Part shown: piece after piece, positions 9,662 through 17,973 of the stretch
How the letters are laid out: every line of letters starts with the position of its first letter
Numbering within the stretch: the first letter of the stretch is position 1
Assembly (NCBI GenBank): GCA_944372215.1
Contig: CALVYL010000004.1
Span: 1-41,966, forward strand
Reading direction: 5' to 3'
DNA: 41,966 nt
DNA from: an uncultured Bacilli bacterium
Lineage (GTDB): Bacteria > Bacillota_I > Bacilli_A > RF39 > UBA660
Notes under the pieces: model-generated
Databases searched by the model: none
Told to the model about the DNA's origin: nothing
What the model saw: the letters and a program-made list of their open reading frames with translations, nothing else
Program-made: the position numbers and the translations under genes

Positions 9662-10263
9662 TATCTGTTGTAAAATTCAACGATTAATTGTTCATTGATT
9701 TCTGAATTAAGTTCACTTCTTTCAGGAACTCTTACATACTTGCCTGATAATTTTTTCTTATCCATTTCTAAGTAAGCAGGAACTGTAGCATTTTGTTCAA
9801 TTGCATCAATTATAGCAGGATGGTTTAAAGAATTTTCTTTAACAGAAATGATATCTCCAACTTTTGTAGTGTATGAAGGGATATCTACTTTTTTACCATT
9901 TACTAAAATATGACCATGATTAACAATTTGTCTAGCACTTCTTCTTGTTCTTGCCATTCCTAGGCGATAAACCATATTATCAAGTCTTGATTCAAGTAAG
10001 ATTAATAAATTTTCCCCAGCTTTACCTTTCATCTTAGAAGCTTTATCAAAAGTCTTTCTAAATTGTTTTTCGTTTAAGCCATAAAGGATTCTTACTTTTT
10101 GTTTTTCTTGCATTTGAATACCATATTCACTTAATTTACGACGATGGTCTTTACCATGTTGTCCTGGTGCATAAGGTCTTCTAGCTAAATCTTTACCATT
10201 TTCAAGTGTTGAAAAACCTAATCTTCTTGACTTTTTATTAGCTGGTCCAGTATATCTTGCCAT
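9661..10263 (-). CDS. rpsD: 30S ribosomal protein S4
   Basis: Primary 16S rRNA-binding protein of the small subunit body. The 200-residue product starts with MARYTGP and runs through the S4 N-terminal domain into the S4 RNA-binding motif (about residues 92-150, [12 protein letters not shown] then [15 protein letters not shown]). The N-terminal zinc cysteines found in some S4 proteins are absent, so this is the zinc-free form. AAGGAG lies before the ATG. A leader of about 155 bases with hairpin potential precedes it. S4 often represses its own operon in Bacillota, so autoregulation is likely but not proven here. Confidence 0.98.
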   Translation of the reverse strand: MARYTGPANKKSRRLGFSTLENGKDLARRPYAPGQHGKDHRRKLSEYGIQMQEKQKVRILYGLNEKQFRKTFDKASKMKGKAGENLLILLESRLDNMVYRLGMARTRRSARQIVNHGHILVNGKKVDIPSYTTKVGDIISVKENSLNHPAIIDAIEQNATVPAYLEMDKKKLSGKYVRVPERSELNSEINEQLIVEFYNR

Positions 10264-10457
10264 AACTACTCCTTTCTAATATATTTTTTGCAAAAGTATT
10301 TATGGATTGTACCAATATTATAGGGAGTTTAAATTAATTTTTCTAGGGCAGTCCTAGATACTTTATTCCAAACGGTTTAAACACATTATAATTTAGTACA
10401 ACACTGCCTAAATAAACTTGCGAATATATTATATAATAAATATATGTTTAATGTCAA
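10264..10457 (-). promoter_or_regulatory. rpsD promoter and long structured leader
   Basis: On the minus strand, TTGACA (10457-10452) and TATAAT (10433-10428) are 18 bp apart, so RNA should start near 10420. That leaves about 155 nt before the ATG. The leader contains a CTAGG/CCTAG hairpin near 10343-10356 and flanking GTTTAAA-type arms that can pair. This is a reasonable candidate for an S4-binding autoregulatory leader. I did not match it to a known consensus base by base. Confidence 0.6.
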
Positions 10458-10498
10458 ACATTTTCCGTAATTAATGCGGTAAAAAGTTATAAAAAGAT

Positions 10499-10527
10499 TT
10501 GATTTTTTACAATATTCATAATATAAT
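10499..10527 (+). promoter_or_regulatory. Promoter of the DUF3644 gene
   Basis: TTGATT (10499-10504) and TATAAT (10522-10527) are separated by 17 bp. The RBS AGAAAGG (10564-10570) and the ATG at 10578 follow. This intact control region supports the upstream start and therefore the inclusion of the codons before the in-frame TGA. Confidence 0.65.
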
Positions 10528-10577
10528 ATTAAACAAAAACATAATTTTAAATTTATTGTATATAGAAAGGATGAAAA

Positions 10578-11570
10578 ATGAATAATAATTTAATCGACAA
10601 TTTATTAGAAAAAAGTCAAGAAGCTTTTTTGGTTAGTATTGAACTTTTTAACAAACCTACAATTAACTATCGAGCTGAAGGTTTTACATATTTTATTTGT
10701 AATGCATGAGAATTATTATTAAAAGCATATATGATAAAAACTAAAGGTAATAGTTCTATTTATTATCCAAATAAGGAAAACAGAACTTTATCATTATCTG
10801 AATGTGTAAAAAAGGTGTTTACTAATGAAAACGATCCGGTACGAAAAAATTTGGAAATAATTATTGAATTAAGAAATACTTCTACTCATTTTATAATAAA
10901 AGAGATGGAACAATTGTTTACAGCTTTTTTTCAGTCATGTGTACTTAATTATTCACAAAAATTATTATCCTTTTTTAATATAGACATAACGAATAAAATA
11001 AATGGCTCTTTTATGACATTAATCACAAATGTACTTGATTTTAAAGAAACTGATTTATTGGGAAAATATGGTAAAAATATAGTTGACAAATATTTAAAGA
11101 TGAAAAAAGAATCCGAATTAATTTTAGAGGGAAATAGAAATGAAAAATTGGCAATTGATATCAATATTAATGCAAAAATAGTAAAAGACGAAGAAAAAGC
11201 AGAATTTACCTTTAGAATTGCTAAAGACGGAGAAAATCCAATTGTTTTAATAAAAGAGCCTAAGGATATAAATATTCAATATCCTTTTAATCAGAATAAA
11301 GCTATAAGTAAAATTAATGATTTATTAAAGAAAAGAGGTATTTCTATTAAATTAAATGCATATCAATATCAACAATTATGTAAATATTATAAATTGTATG
11401 ATAATTTAGAGTTCTGTTATCCAGTTTTGATAGATAAGAACCCTAGAAAATTATTTTCAATGAATACTGTTAATTTCATTGTTAGTAACATAGAGACTAA
11501 TCCAAATATAATAAAAATTGCAATTTCTGAAAATAAAAAATGATTGACCCCAGGAGCAAGGGAATCCTAA
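10578..11570 (+). CDS. HEPN-type DUF3644 family protein with in-frame TGA codons
   Basis: The frame opened by the ATG at 10578 (RBS AGAAAGG seven bases upstream) runs 43 codons to TGA at 10707-10709 and then continues open. Reading that TGA as Trp gives FICNAWELLLKAYMI, the signature of the DUF3644 family. A HEPN RNase-like motif R99-x4-H104 (ELRNTSTHF) follows. The next TGA, at 11541, is again followed in frame by LTPGARES and TAA (11568-11570). There is no TGG in the frame at all. With both TGAs read as Trp the product has 330 residues; otherwise only 10731-11541 is an uninterrupted reading frame, with no RBS of its own. DUF3644 proteins are poorly characterised; HEPN relatives often act as RNases in phage defence or toxin systems. 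Either the gene came from a lineage where UGA means Trp, or it carries a nonsense mutation. Confidence 0.75.
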
Positions 11571-11632
11571 AAATCACTAATGATTTCTACTCCCATTTGG
11601 GAACCCAGCTTGTTTCCTTCACAAGTCAATCA
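11541..11632. other. 92-nt structured element with terminal inverted repeats
   Basis: TGATTGAC (11541-11548) and GTCAATCA (11625-11632) are perfect 8-bp inverted ends. Between them lie AAATCA-CTAA-TGATTT (11571-11586), TCCC-ATTT-GGGA (11591-11602) and CTTGT-N7-ACAAG (11609-11625), giving a multi-arm cloverleaf-like fold. The last stem has the 5-bp/7-nt geometry of a tRNA T-arm, but the invariant T-loop and D-loop bases are absent, so I do not call a tRNA. There is no T-tract, so it is not a typical terminator. It overlaps the final codons of the DUF3644 frame. Confidence 0.5.
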
Positions 11633-11703
11633 ATGTAACTATAGTATACAACAAACTAATAAGTTTGTCAATTATAGTATATGTTTAGATTAGAATTTTA
11701 TAC

Positions 11704-13509
11704 TTATTCAACTGTAACTGATTTTGCTAAATTTCTTGGTTTATCAATATCGCAGTTATTATTTTTAGCAACTTTATAAGCTAGTAGTTGCAGTGGTATA
11801 ATTGTCAGAATATTTTCAAGTATTGGATGAACCTCTGGTATTTTAATAAATTCATTATAGAATTTATCAACTGGTTCTATAAAACTTTCATAAATTACAT
11901 AAGCTCCACGCGCCTTTACCTCTTTGATATTACTTATTGTTTTATCAACTAAACTTTTATTAGTAGCAATTGCAATAACAGGAGTATTTTCTTCAATTAA
12001 AGAAATTGTGCCATGTTTAAGTTCTCCCGCTTGGTAGGCAACACTATTAATATAAGATATTTCTTTTAGTTTTAATGAGCCTTCAAGGGAGTTAGCATAA
12101 TCTAGGCCTCTGCCAATAAAGAAGATTTGTTTATTTTTATATATTTTATCAGCAATAGCATAATATGCTTGATAATTATTTATTTCCTCTTTAATTAATT
12201 TAGGCATTTTTTTAATATCTTTAAAAATATTTTCTAATTCATCCTTTTTAATTACTTTATTAATATATCCTAAATACATAGTTATTAAACTAAATACTGT
12301 CAGTTGTGATACATAAGCTTTAGTGGTGGCCACAGAAACCTCAATACCTGCTTTAGTATAAATGCAATAGTCTGATTCTCTAGCAACACTGCTACCAACA
12401 ACATTTACTATTGCCAAAGTTTTAACGCCATCACTTTTGGCTTTTCTTAAGGCTGCAAGAGTATCAGCGGTTTCTCCAGATTGCGATACTAATATTACTA
12501 AAGTATCTTTGTCATAGAAATTTTTTTGATAACGATATTCACTAGCAACTTCAGTATATACGGGGATATTAGCATAATCTTCAATTAAGTGTTTAGCAAT
12601 AACTCCGGTGTGATAAGCTGAACCACAAGCAACAATATCAATCTTTTTAAAATCTTTTAAGAAACCAAAATTCTTTTTTAGAGAATCTATGGTGCCATCA
12701 AAATAGGTATTAATTGTATTAGTAAATACTTTATCTTGTTCATTTATTTCTTTTAACATAAAGTGTTCATAACCATTTTTTTCAGCGGTGTTTTTTGAAC
12801 CTGTAAATGTTAGTGTTTCTTTATTTACGATATTTAAATTGGCATCATAAATAGTTATGGTATCTTTAGTAATTTTAGCCATATCAGTATCATCTAATAA
12901 CATGTATTTATTGGTATATTTAAGTATTGCTGGTACATCAGATGCTAAAAAGTTACCAGATTTGCTCTTAGCAATAATTAGGGGTGATGAATTTTTAAGA
13001 GCATAAATTGCATCATGATCATCACTGCAAATTATACCTAAAGCAAAAGATCCTTTTAATAATTTGGCTGCTTTATTAATAGTTGTTAATATATTTTTAT
13101 TTTCTTTATAATAATAATCGAGTAAAGCTGCAATTACCTCGGTATCTGTATCACTTTTAAACTTATAACCGTTGTTTATTAAATCGTTTTTTAAACTAAT
13201 ATAGTTTTCAATGATTCCATTGTGGACAACTGCAAACTTACCAACAGAGTGGGGATGAGCATTAATTTTATTAGCCACTCCATGAGTTGCCCAACGCGTA
13301 TGACCAATAGCAACATTAGTATTGGCATCAAAATCTAATTTTTCTTTTAAATTAATTAATTTGCCTTTTTCCTTAACAATATGTACTGTCTTATTTGAAA
13401 TATAGGCAATACCCGCGGAATCATATCCGCGATATTCTAGTGACTCAAGGCCACTATAAACTATGGGTATAGCTTTAGATGTACCTATATACCCAACAAT
13501 TCCACACAT
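11704..13509 (-). CDS. glmS: Glutamine-fructose-6-phosphate aminotransferase (isomerizing)
   Basis: Makes glucosamine-6-phosphate from fructose-6-phosphate and glutamine, the first step towards UDP-GlcNAc and peptidoglycan. The 601-residue product has the N-terminal nucleophile glutaminase domain: Cys2 after removal of Met, CGIVGYIG, then the GHTRWATHG motif near residue 75. Two SIS isomerase domains follow (about 285-420 and 455-590; SQSGETADT and the ending DKPRNLAKSVTVE). The start at 13509 fits the catalytic Cys2 and a GGAGG site; an in-frame ATG six codons upstream would bury the nucleophile. A glmS ribozyme precedes the gene. Confidence 0.97.
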   Translation of the reverse strand: MCGIVGYIGTSKAIPIVYSGLESLEYRGYDSAGIAYISNKTVHIVKEKGKLINLKEKLDFDANTNVAIGHTRWATHGVANKINAHPHSVGKFAVVHNGIIENYISLKNDLINNGYKFKSDTDTEVIAALLDYYYKENKNILTTINKAAKLLKGSFALGIICSDDHDAIYALKNSSPLIIAKSKSGNFLASDVPAILKYTNKYMLLDDTDMAKITKDTITIYDANLNIVNKETLTFTGSKNTAEKNGYEHFMLKEINEQDKVFTNTINTYFDGTIDSLKKNFGFLKDFKKIDIVACGSAYHTGVIAKHLIEDYANIPVYTEVASEYRYQKNFYDKDTLVILVSQSGETADTLAALRKAKSDGVKTLAIVNVVGSSVARESDYCIYTKAGIEVSVATTKAYVSQLTVFSLITMYLGYINKVIKKDELENIFKDIKKMPKLIKEEINNYQAYYAIADKIYKNKQIFFIGRGLDYANSLEGSLKLKEISYINSVAYQAGELKHGTISLIEENTPVIAIATNKSLVDKTISNIKEVKARGAYVIYESFIEPVDKFYNEFIKIPEVHPILENILTIIPLQLLAYKVAKNNNCDIDKPRNLAKSVTVE

Positions 13510-13574
13510 AAAATTTCCTCCATACAAAAAACATGTATATGATATATTTTTTGTTACAATTTTGATTTTGTTTT

Positions 13575-13672
13575 TTTTAATATATCTAACGACTATACTA
13601 ACCGTAACTACATCCGCCGAATATTTCGATAATAGTTAACCTCGTCACCCAAAGGCCTGGCGCTAAACAAAA
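13575..13672 (-). ncRNA. glmS ribozyme / riboswitch
   Basis: Read on the minus strand, the leader contains the glmS ribozyme signatures in order: TAGCGCCAGGCC around the cleavage site (between A13664 and G13663), GACGAGGTTAAC, a TATCGAAATATTCGGCGGATG core, and a closing GTTACGGTTAGTATAGTC segment. In this class glucosamine-6-phosphate acts as cofactor for self-cleavage, which lowers glmS mRNA. Position directly before glmS and the conserved core make this call strong; the exact ends are approximate. Confidence 0.93.
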
Positions 13673-13711
13673 TAATATTACCTCCATTTATTATTTTGTT
13701 TTTACATTAAT

Positions 13712-13741
13712 ATTATATTACATAAAAATATGTTTTGTCAA
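13712..13741 (-). promoter_or_regulatory. glmS promoter
   Basis: On the minus strand TTGACA (13741-13736) and TATAAT (13717-13712) are 18 bp apart. This places the RNA start about 40 nt before the ribozyme cleavage site. The divergent DUF308 gene has its own candidate promoter (TTGCAA 13744-13749, TATAAT 13767-13772), so the two overlap closely. Confidence 0.75.
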
Positions 13742-13789
13742 AATTGCAAAATTTATCAACTTATAATATAATTATGATGGAGGTAAAAA

Positions 13790-14365
13790 ATGAAAAAGAA
13801 AAAAGAAAAAGTTGAAGCAACTTTAGAAGAAAAAACAATAGATGTGCAAGCAGAAGTAAAAATTAGTAATAATGATGATATAAGTAAAACTTTAATTCTA
13901 GCTTTAATTGGTTTAGTGTTATTACTTCTTCCTAGTACTTTAAATAATATTATTGGCTTTGTTGTTGGAGGTTGTCTTTTAATATTTGGTATTATTGGCA
14001 TAATCAAATATATTAGAATTAAAGAATATAAATTTACTTCAAGTTTAGTATCAGGTATTTTATATAGTGCCTTAGGTATTATTGTTATTATTAATCCTTC
14101 ATCAGTTATAAGTTTAGTTACTATTTGCCTAGGATTATATTTGGTAATTAATGGAATTTTAAAAACAGTGTTTAGTTTTAATTTAAAAAAGATTACAACT
14201 AGATGGGGTGGAGCTTTAGTTATGGGTATTTTAACCATAATTTTAGGACTTTTACTTGTTATTAATCCATTTGGTAGTGCAGTAGCTATTACTAAACTTG
14301 CGGGAGCCTTTTTAGTAGTTGTTGCGATATTTGATTTAGTTGATAGATATATAATTATGAAGTAA
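13790..14365 (+). CDS. DUF308 / HdeD-like membrane protein
   Basis: The 191-residue product has a short charged N-terminus (Lys/Glu-rich, residues 1-35), then about six transmembrane helices arranged as repeated hydrophobic pairs. The repeats include GVLLL-like and GILYSALGIIVIINP / GILTIILGLLLVINP elements, the hallmark of the DUF308 repeat in HdeD-like proteins. HdeD has been linked to acid tolerance in enterobacteria, but the role in Bacillota is unknown. GGAGG precedes the ATG. It sits between the divergent glmS and the downstream ftsA, with no clear terminator before ftsA. Confidence 0.82.
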   Translation: MKKKKEKVEATLEEKTIDVQAEVKISNNDDISKTLILALIGLVLLLLPSTLNNIIGFVVGGCLLIFGIIGIIKYIRIKEYKFTSSLVSGILYSALGIIVIINPSSVISLVTICLGLYLVINGILKTVFSFNLKKITTRWGGALVMGILTIILGLLLVINPFGSAVAITKLAGAFLVVVAIFDLVDRYIIMK

Positions 14366-14423
14366 ATACTTGTAATAATTGAAGTTTTTAGTTATAATTA
14401 GATAGTAAATATAGGAGTGGGTT

Positions 14424-15665
14424 ATGCGCAAGATAATTGCTAGTTTAGATATTGGTAGTCATACAATAAAACTTGTAGTTGGAGAAATAGTTAAAAACAA
14501 ACTAAATATTTTGGCATGTGTTGATACTCCAGCAAGAGGCATTAAAAAAGGTTTTATAGTTAACCCTGAAAGTGCAATTGAAGCTTTAGAAGATGTATTT
14601 AAAAAGGGTGAAGAACAAATAGGGTTACCAATAAAAAAAGTAATTGTTAGTGTGCCCTCTAATGGAATTGATTGTTTCTTAAGTGAAGGTTATACTTCCG
14701 TTACTAATCCTGAAAAAGTTATAACTAGCAATGATTTAATTAGAAGCTTGCAAGCTGCCGTTTATAACAAGGTTTTGGATAATCAAGAATTAGTAACGAT
14801 ACTTCCTACCAAATTTTTGGTAAATGATACAGTAGTAACTGACTTACCAGTTGGCATGAAAGCCGAAAAATTAAAGGTTAAAGCGGTAGTTGTAACAGTC
14901 CCCAAGAAAAATGTTACTCCAATAATTAGGTGTTTAGAGAAAATTGGTGTTAGTGTTGTAGATGTTACCATTGGAGCATTGGGTGATTACTATGAATTTA
15001 AAGATAATAAAAATAGTAGTGAAGTTGGGGCAGTAATTAATATTGGGGCTAGTAAAACAACCGTTTCGATATTTAATAAAGGTATTATTACTGCAAGTGA
15101 GATTATTGATATCGGGGGAGATAATATTGATTATGATCTCGGTTATGTTTATAAGATAAATAGAAAAGATTCACTTTATATTAAAGAAAATATTGCTCTT
15201 GCTGATAAAAATATGGCTCAGGCTAGTGAATCAGTGATTGTTGAAGATAAAAATGGCGATAAAATTAAAATAAATCAGTATAGTGCTAGTGAAATTGTTA
15301 TGAGTAGATTAGAAGAAATATTAAATTTAGCAAAAAAACAAATAAATCTCTTAACAAAAAAGCAAATTAGTTATATAATTATAACAGGGGGAGTTACAGA
15401 AACTACAGAATTTAAAGATATAGTAAATTATATTTTTAAAGATGCTACTGTAGGTAATGTTTTAGAAATTGGTGCAAGATGCAATAAATATGCAACTAGT
15501 GTAGGCTTAATTAAATACTATGATAGTAGATTAAGACTAAGAAATAGGGATTTTTCAATATTTAATATCGAAGAACAAGAAGAATTAAGTGGAATACATA
15601 AAAAAGTAAATATAAATGATAATTCTATATTAGGAAAATTATTTGGTTACTTTTTTGATAATTAG
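14424..15665 (+). CDS. ftsA: Cell division protein FtsA
   Basis: Actin-like ATPase that tethers FtsZ to the membrane and recruits the divisome. The 413-residue product begins with the phosphate 1 motif (ASLDIGSHTIKLVVGE). The SHS2 (1C) domain insertion spans about residues 85-165, and later actin motifs include VINIGASKT and IIITGGVTE. The C-terminus (ILGKLFGYFFD) has the amphipathic character expected of the FtsA membrane-targeting helix. GGAGTGGG-like RBS lies before the ATG. The stop is 16 bases before ftsZ, the classic ftsAZ pair. Confidence 0.97.
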   Translation: MRKIIASLDIGSHTIKLVVGEIVKNKLNILACVDTPARGIKKGFIVNPESAIEALEDVFKKGEEQIGLPIKKVIVSVPSNGIDCFLSEGYTSVTNPEKVITSNDLIRSLQAAVYNKVLDNQELVTILPTKFLVNDTVVTDLPVGMKAEKLKVKAVVVTVPKKNVTPIIRCLEKIGVSVVDVTIGALGDYYEFKDNKNSSEVGAVINIGASKTTVSIFNKGIITASEIIDIGGDNIDYDLGYVYKINRKDSLYIKENIALADKNMAQASESVIVEDKNGDKIKINQYSASEIVMSRLEEILNLAKKQINLLTKKQISYIIITGGVTETTEFKDIVNYIFKDATVGNVLEIGARCNKYATSVGLIKYYDSRLRLRNRDFSIFNIEEQEELSGIHKKVNINDNSILGKLFGYFFDN

Positions 15666-15681
15666 AAGAGGAGTTTAGTTT

Positions 15682-16740
15682 ATGAATGGATTACAGATGG
15701 ATCAAATAGCTAAAATTAAAGTAGTAGGTGTTGGTGGTGGTGGATGTAACGCCGTAAACCGCATGATTGAAGAAGGAGTAAAAAGCGTCGAATTTTATGT
15801 AGTAAATACCGATTTACAAGTTCTAAATAGTTCACTTTGCCAAAATAAAATTCAAATTGGTAAAAACATTACTGGAGGAAGAGGAGCTGGAGCTAATCCT
15901 GAGGTTGGTAGAGCTGCTGCCCTAGAAAGTAAAAACGAACTTGAAGATGCATTGCAAGGAGCTGATATGGTCTTCGTTGCTTGTGGTCTTGGTGGTGGTA
16001 CAGGTACTGGTGCTGCTCCAATTATCGCCGAAATTGCGCAAGAACTTGGAGCTTTAACTGTAGGTATTGTTACTAAACCATTTAGATTTGAAGGAAAAAG
16101 AAGAATGGAAAACGCTTTAGTGGGCCTTGAAGAACTAAGAGGTCATGTTGACTCACTAATCATTATCCCTAATGATAAACTTCGAGATATCATTGATAAA
16201 ACTACTAGCTTTGATGATGCGTTTAAAGAAGTTGATAATGTGCTTCACCGTGGGGTACAATCAATATCAGACTTAATTGCTGTTACTGGAGTTATTAACC
16301 TAGACTTTGCAGATGTTAAGACAGTTATGGAAAAAAGTGGTACAGCAATCATTGGTATTGGTTGTAATGCTGGTGAAAATAGAGCTATCGAAGCGGCTCG
16401 TCAAGCAGTTGCCAATAGCTTACTGGAAGCAACCATTGAAGGGGCAACAAATGCAATTGTCAATGTAACTGGTGGTAAAAATCTTACTTTATTTGAAATT
16501 GAAGATGCTGTTGAAACGGTTAGAGAAGCAGCAAACTCTGATATTAATATCATCTTCGGGGCTATCAAAAATGAAAATTTAACTGATGAGGTTATTGTTA
16601 CAGTTATTGCTACGGGATTTGATGAACAAACTGGTGAAGAAGCATTATTCTCAGATGATATTCCTAAAAGAAGACCTAAACAACAAGAAATGGATGATGA
16701 ATACGAAATTCCACCATTCTTAAGAAGCGATAATTATTAA
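15682..16740 (+). CDS. ftsZ: Cell division protein FtsZ
   Basis: Tubulin-like GTPase that forms the cytokinetic Z ring. The 352-residue product has [13 protein letters not shown] near residue 15, the tubulin signature [10 protein letters not shown] near residue 105, and the T7-loop [11 protein letters not shown]. The extreme C-terminus (EIPPFLR) is the conserved peptide that binds FtsA and SepF; the linker before it is very short. GAGGAG precedes the ATG. Codon use is less AT-extreme than the neighbours, consistent with high expression. A strong terminator follows. Confidence 0.98.
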   Translation: MNGLQMDQIAKIKVVGVGGGGCNAVNRMIEEGVKSVEFYVVNTDLQVLNSSLCQNKIQIGKNITGGRGAGANPEVGRAAALESKNELEDALQGADMVFVACGLGGGTGTGAAPIIAEIAQELGALTVGIVTKPFRFEGKRRMENALVGLEELRGHVDSLIIIPNDKLRDIIDKTTSFDDAFKEVDNVLHRGVQSISDLIAVTGVINLDFADVKTVMEKSGTAIIGIGCNAGENRAIEAARQAVANSLLEATIEGATNAIVNVTGGKNLTLFEIEDAVETVREAANSDINIIFGAIKNENLTDEVIVTVIATGFDEQTGEEALFSDDIPKRRPKQQEMDDEYEIPPFLRSDNY

Positions 16741-16748
16741 AAACAATT

Positions 16749-16774
16749 AAGGTGCGCAGAGGCGCACCTTTTAT
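16749..16774 (+). terminator. Intrinsic terminator of ftsAZ
   Basis: A 9-bp GC-rich stem AAGGTGCGC / GCGCACCTT (16749-16757, 16762-16770) closes an AGAG loop and runs into TTAT. Confidence 0.85.
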
Positions 16775-16919
16775 ATTTACATATCATATTCTTAGCAAAT
16801 TGTTTTGCTATTTTTTTTAAAAAAAACCAGTATTTATGGATATATTTAGGATGTTCAATTGTCTAATTTAGCTATTCCTCTTTTATGAGAATAGTTTGTA
16901 GAAAAAAACAAAATTTTTC

Positions 16920-17006
16920 CAATTTTAAAAATTAAAGCCTATTTGTTTGTTTTTTTCCAAAATTTTATAATTTTTTTTGTTAAAACGGCTTTAATTTTTA
17001 AAATTG
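16920..17006. repeat. Perfect 20-bp inverted repeat
   Basis: The arms at 16920-16939 and 16987-17006 are exact reverse complements (20 of 20), ending CAATTTT and TTTAAAATTG, around a 47-bp T-rich loop. This region between ftsZ and the DUF1016 pair otherwise holds only a short hairpin (CTATTC/GAATAG near 16871-16893) and the promoter at 17012-17040. It could be an mRNA hairpin or the remnant ends of a small mobile element. Confidence 0.85.
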
Positions 17007-17011
17007 CTAAT

Positions 17012-17040
17012 TTGCATTATATTTTTATATGTGCTAGTAT
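17012..17040 (+). promoter_or_regulatory. Promoter of the DUF1016 pair
   Basis: TTGCAT (17012-17017) and TAGTAT (17035-17040) are 17 bp apart. They lie about 40 bases before the first DUF1016 start and directly after the 20-bp inverted repeat. Confidence 0.5.
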
Positions 17041-17078
17041 AGAAAAATCACAACAATTTTATGAAAGATGGTGGAATT

Positions 17079-17963
17079 ATGAATTATTATAGCGAAATTA
17101 AAAATGAATTAATAAATAATGAAATAACTAAAAAAGTAAAAGATTATAGTAAGAACAAAAGTGATTTAACTACTTATTATAATGTTGGAAAATTATTAAG
17201 TGAAGCTGGTAAGCATTATAGTGATGGGATAATTAATGAATACTCTAAAAGATTAACTAATGAATTAGGTAAAGGATATAGCAAAAGAAATTTATGGTTA
17301 ATGTTACGACTTTTTAAATTGCGAGAAAAAATGCAGACAGTGTCTGCACTATTATCTTGGAGTCATTATGTTGAATTGCTATCAATTGATAATATAGATG
17401 AAATTAATTATTACATAATGATTACAGAACAACAAAATCTTTCAGTTAGACAATTAAGAGAAAAAATAAAAAATAAAGAATATGAAAGATTAGATGATAC
17501 TACTAAAGATAAATTAACAAATAATACTACTCCAGTAGTAACAGATTTTATTAAAAATCCAATTGCTATTAAAAATAATACTAGCAAAGAAATAATTTCA
17601 GAAAAAATATTACAAAAAGTTATACTTGAGAATATTCCTAGCTTTTTAGATGAATTGGGTACTGGTTTTACTTTTATAAGAAATGAATACAAAATTAAAA
17701 TAGGTAATAAATATAACTATATAGATTTACTTTTATATAATATTGAATTCAATTGTTATGTTGTTGTTGAACTAAAAGTAACTGAATTTAAAAAAGAACA
17801 TATTGGTCAAATAGAAATATATATGAACTATATTGATAAAACCCTAAGAAAAATAAATCAAGATAAAACAATTGGAATTATCATATGTAAGAAAGATAAT
17901 AAGTTTATAATGGAATATTGCAGTGATGATAGAATACTTGCTAGAGAATATATAGAAATATAA
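17079..17963 (+). CDS. DUF1016 / YhcG-family PD-(D/E)XK nuclease-like protein
   Basis: The 294-residue product has the DUF1016 N-terminal domain (about 1-150, with SWSHYVELLSI) and a C-terminal PD-(D/E)XK nuclease-like domain. The latter shows NYIDLLLYN, then VVVELK and IGQIEIYMNYID; Asp, Glu and Lys of the catalytic set are visible. The ATG at 17079 is preferred over one six codons earlier because the second copy starts at the same point; GGTGG lies just upstream. Family members are associated with DNA processing and defence-like islands, but no reaction is firmly established. The second copy begins ten bases after the stop. A 17-nt palindrome lies inside the variable part (17332-17348). Confidence 0.88.
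   Translation: MNYYSEIKNELINNEITKKVKDYSKNKSDLTTYYNVGKLLSEAGKHYSDGIINEYSKRLTNELGKGYSKRNLWLMLRLFKLREKMQTVSALLSWSHYVELLSIDNIDEINYYIMITEQQNLSVRQLREKIKNKEYERLDDTTKDKLTNNTTPVVTDFIKNPIAIKNNTSKEIISEKILQKVILENIPSFLDELGTGFTFIRNEYKIKIGNKYNYIDLLLYNIEFNCYVVVELKVTEFKKEHIGQIEIYMNYIDKTLRKINQDKTIGIIICKKDNKFIMEYCSDDRILAREYIEI
17332..17348. repeat. Perfect palindrome inside DUF1016 copy 1
   Basis: TGCAGACA-G-TGTCTGCA: two perfect 8-bp arms around a single G, which is the first base of the Val88 codon. A different but equally perfect palindrome occupies the same codon positions in copy 2. Confidence 0.95.
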
Positions 17964-17973
17964 AGGAGGGATT

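Noticed and set aside
10470-10490. Shared ATTAATGCGG-type sequence near 10470 and 18664 as mobile-element borders
   Set aside because: The similarity is only about 18 bases with a gap, it occurs once before DUF3644 and once after the truncated DUF1016 gene, and there are no matching opposite ends.
11541-11632. Degenerate class II tRNA
   Set aside because: It has cloverleaf-like arms, but the T-loop lacks the conserved TTCRA, the anticodon arm loop is not seven bases, and there is no CCA or discriminator context.
13756-14238. Long open frame antisense to the DUF308 gene
   Set aside because: It mirrors the hydrophobic plus-strand gene, has no RBS and overlaps the divergent promoter region.
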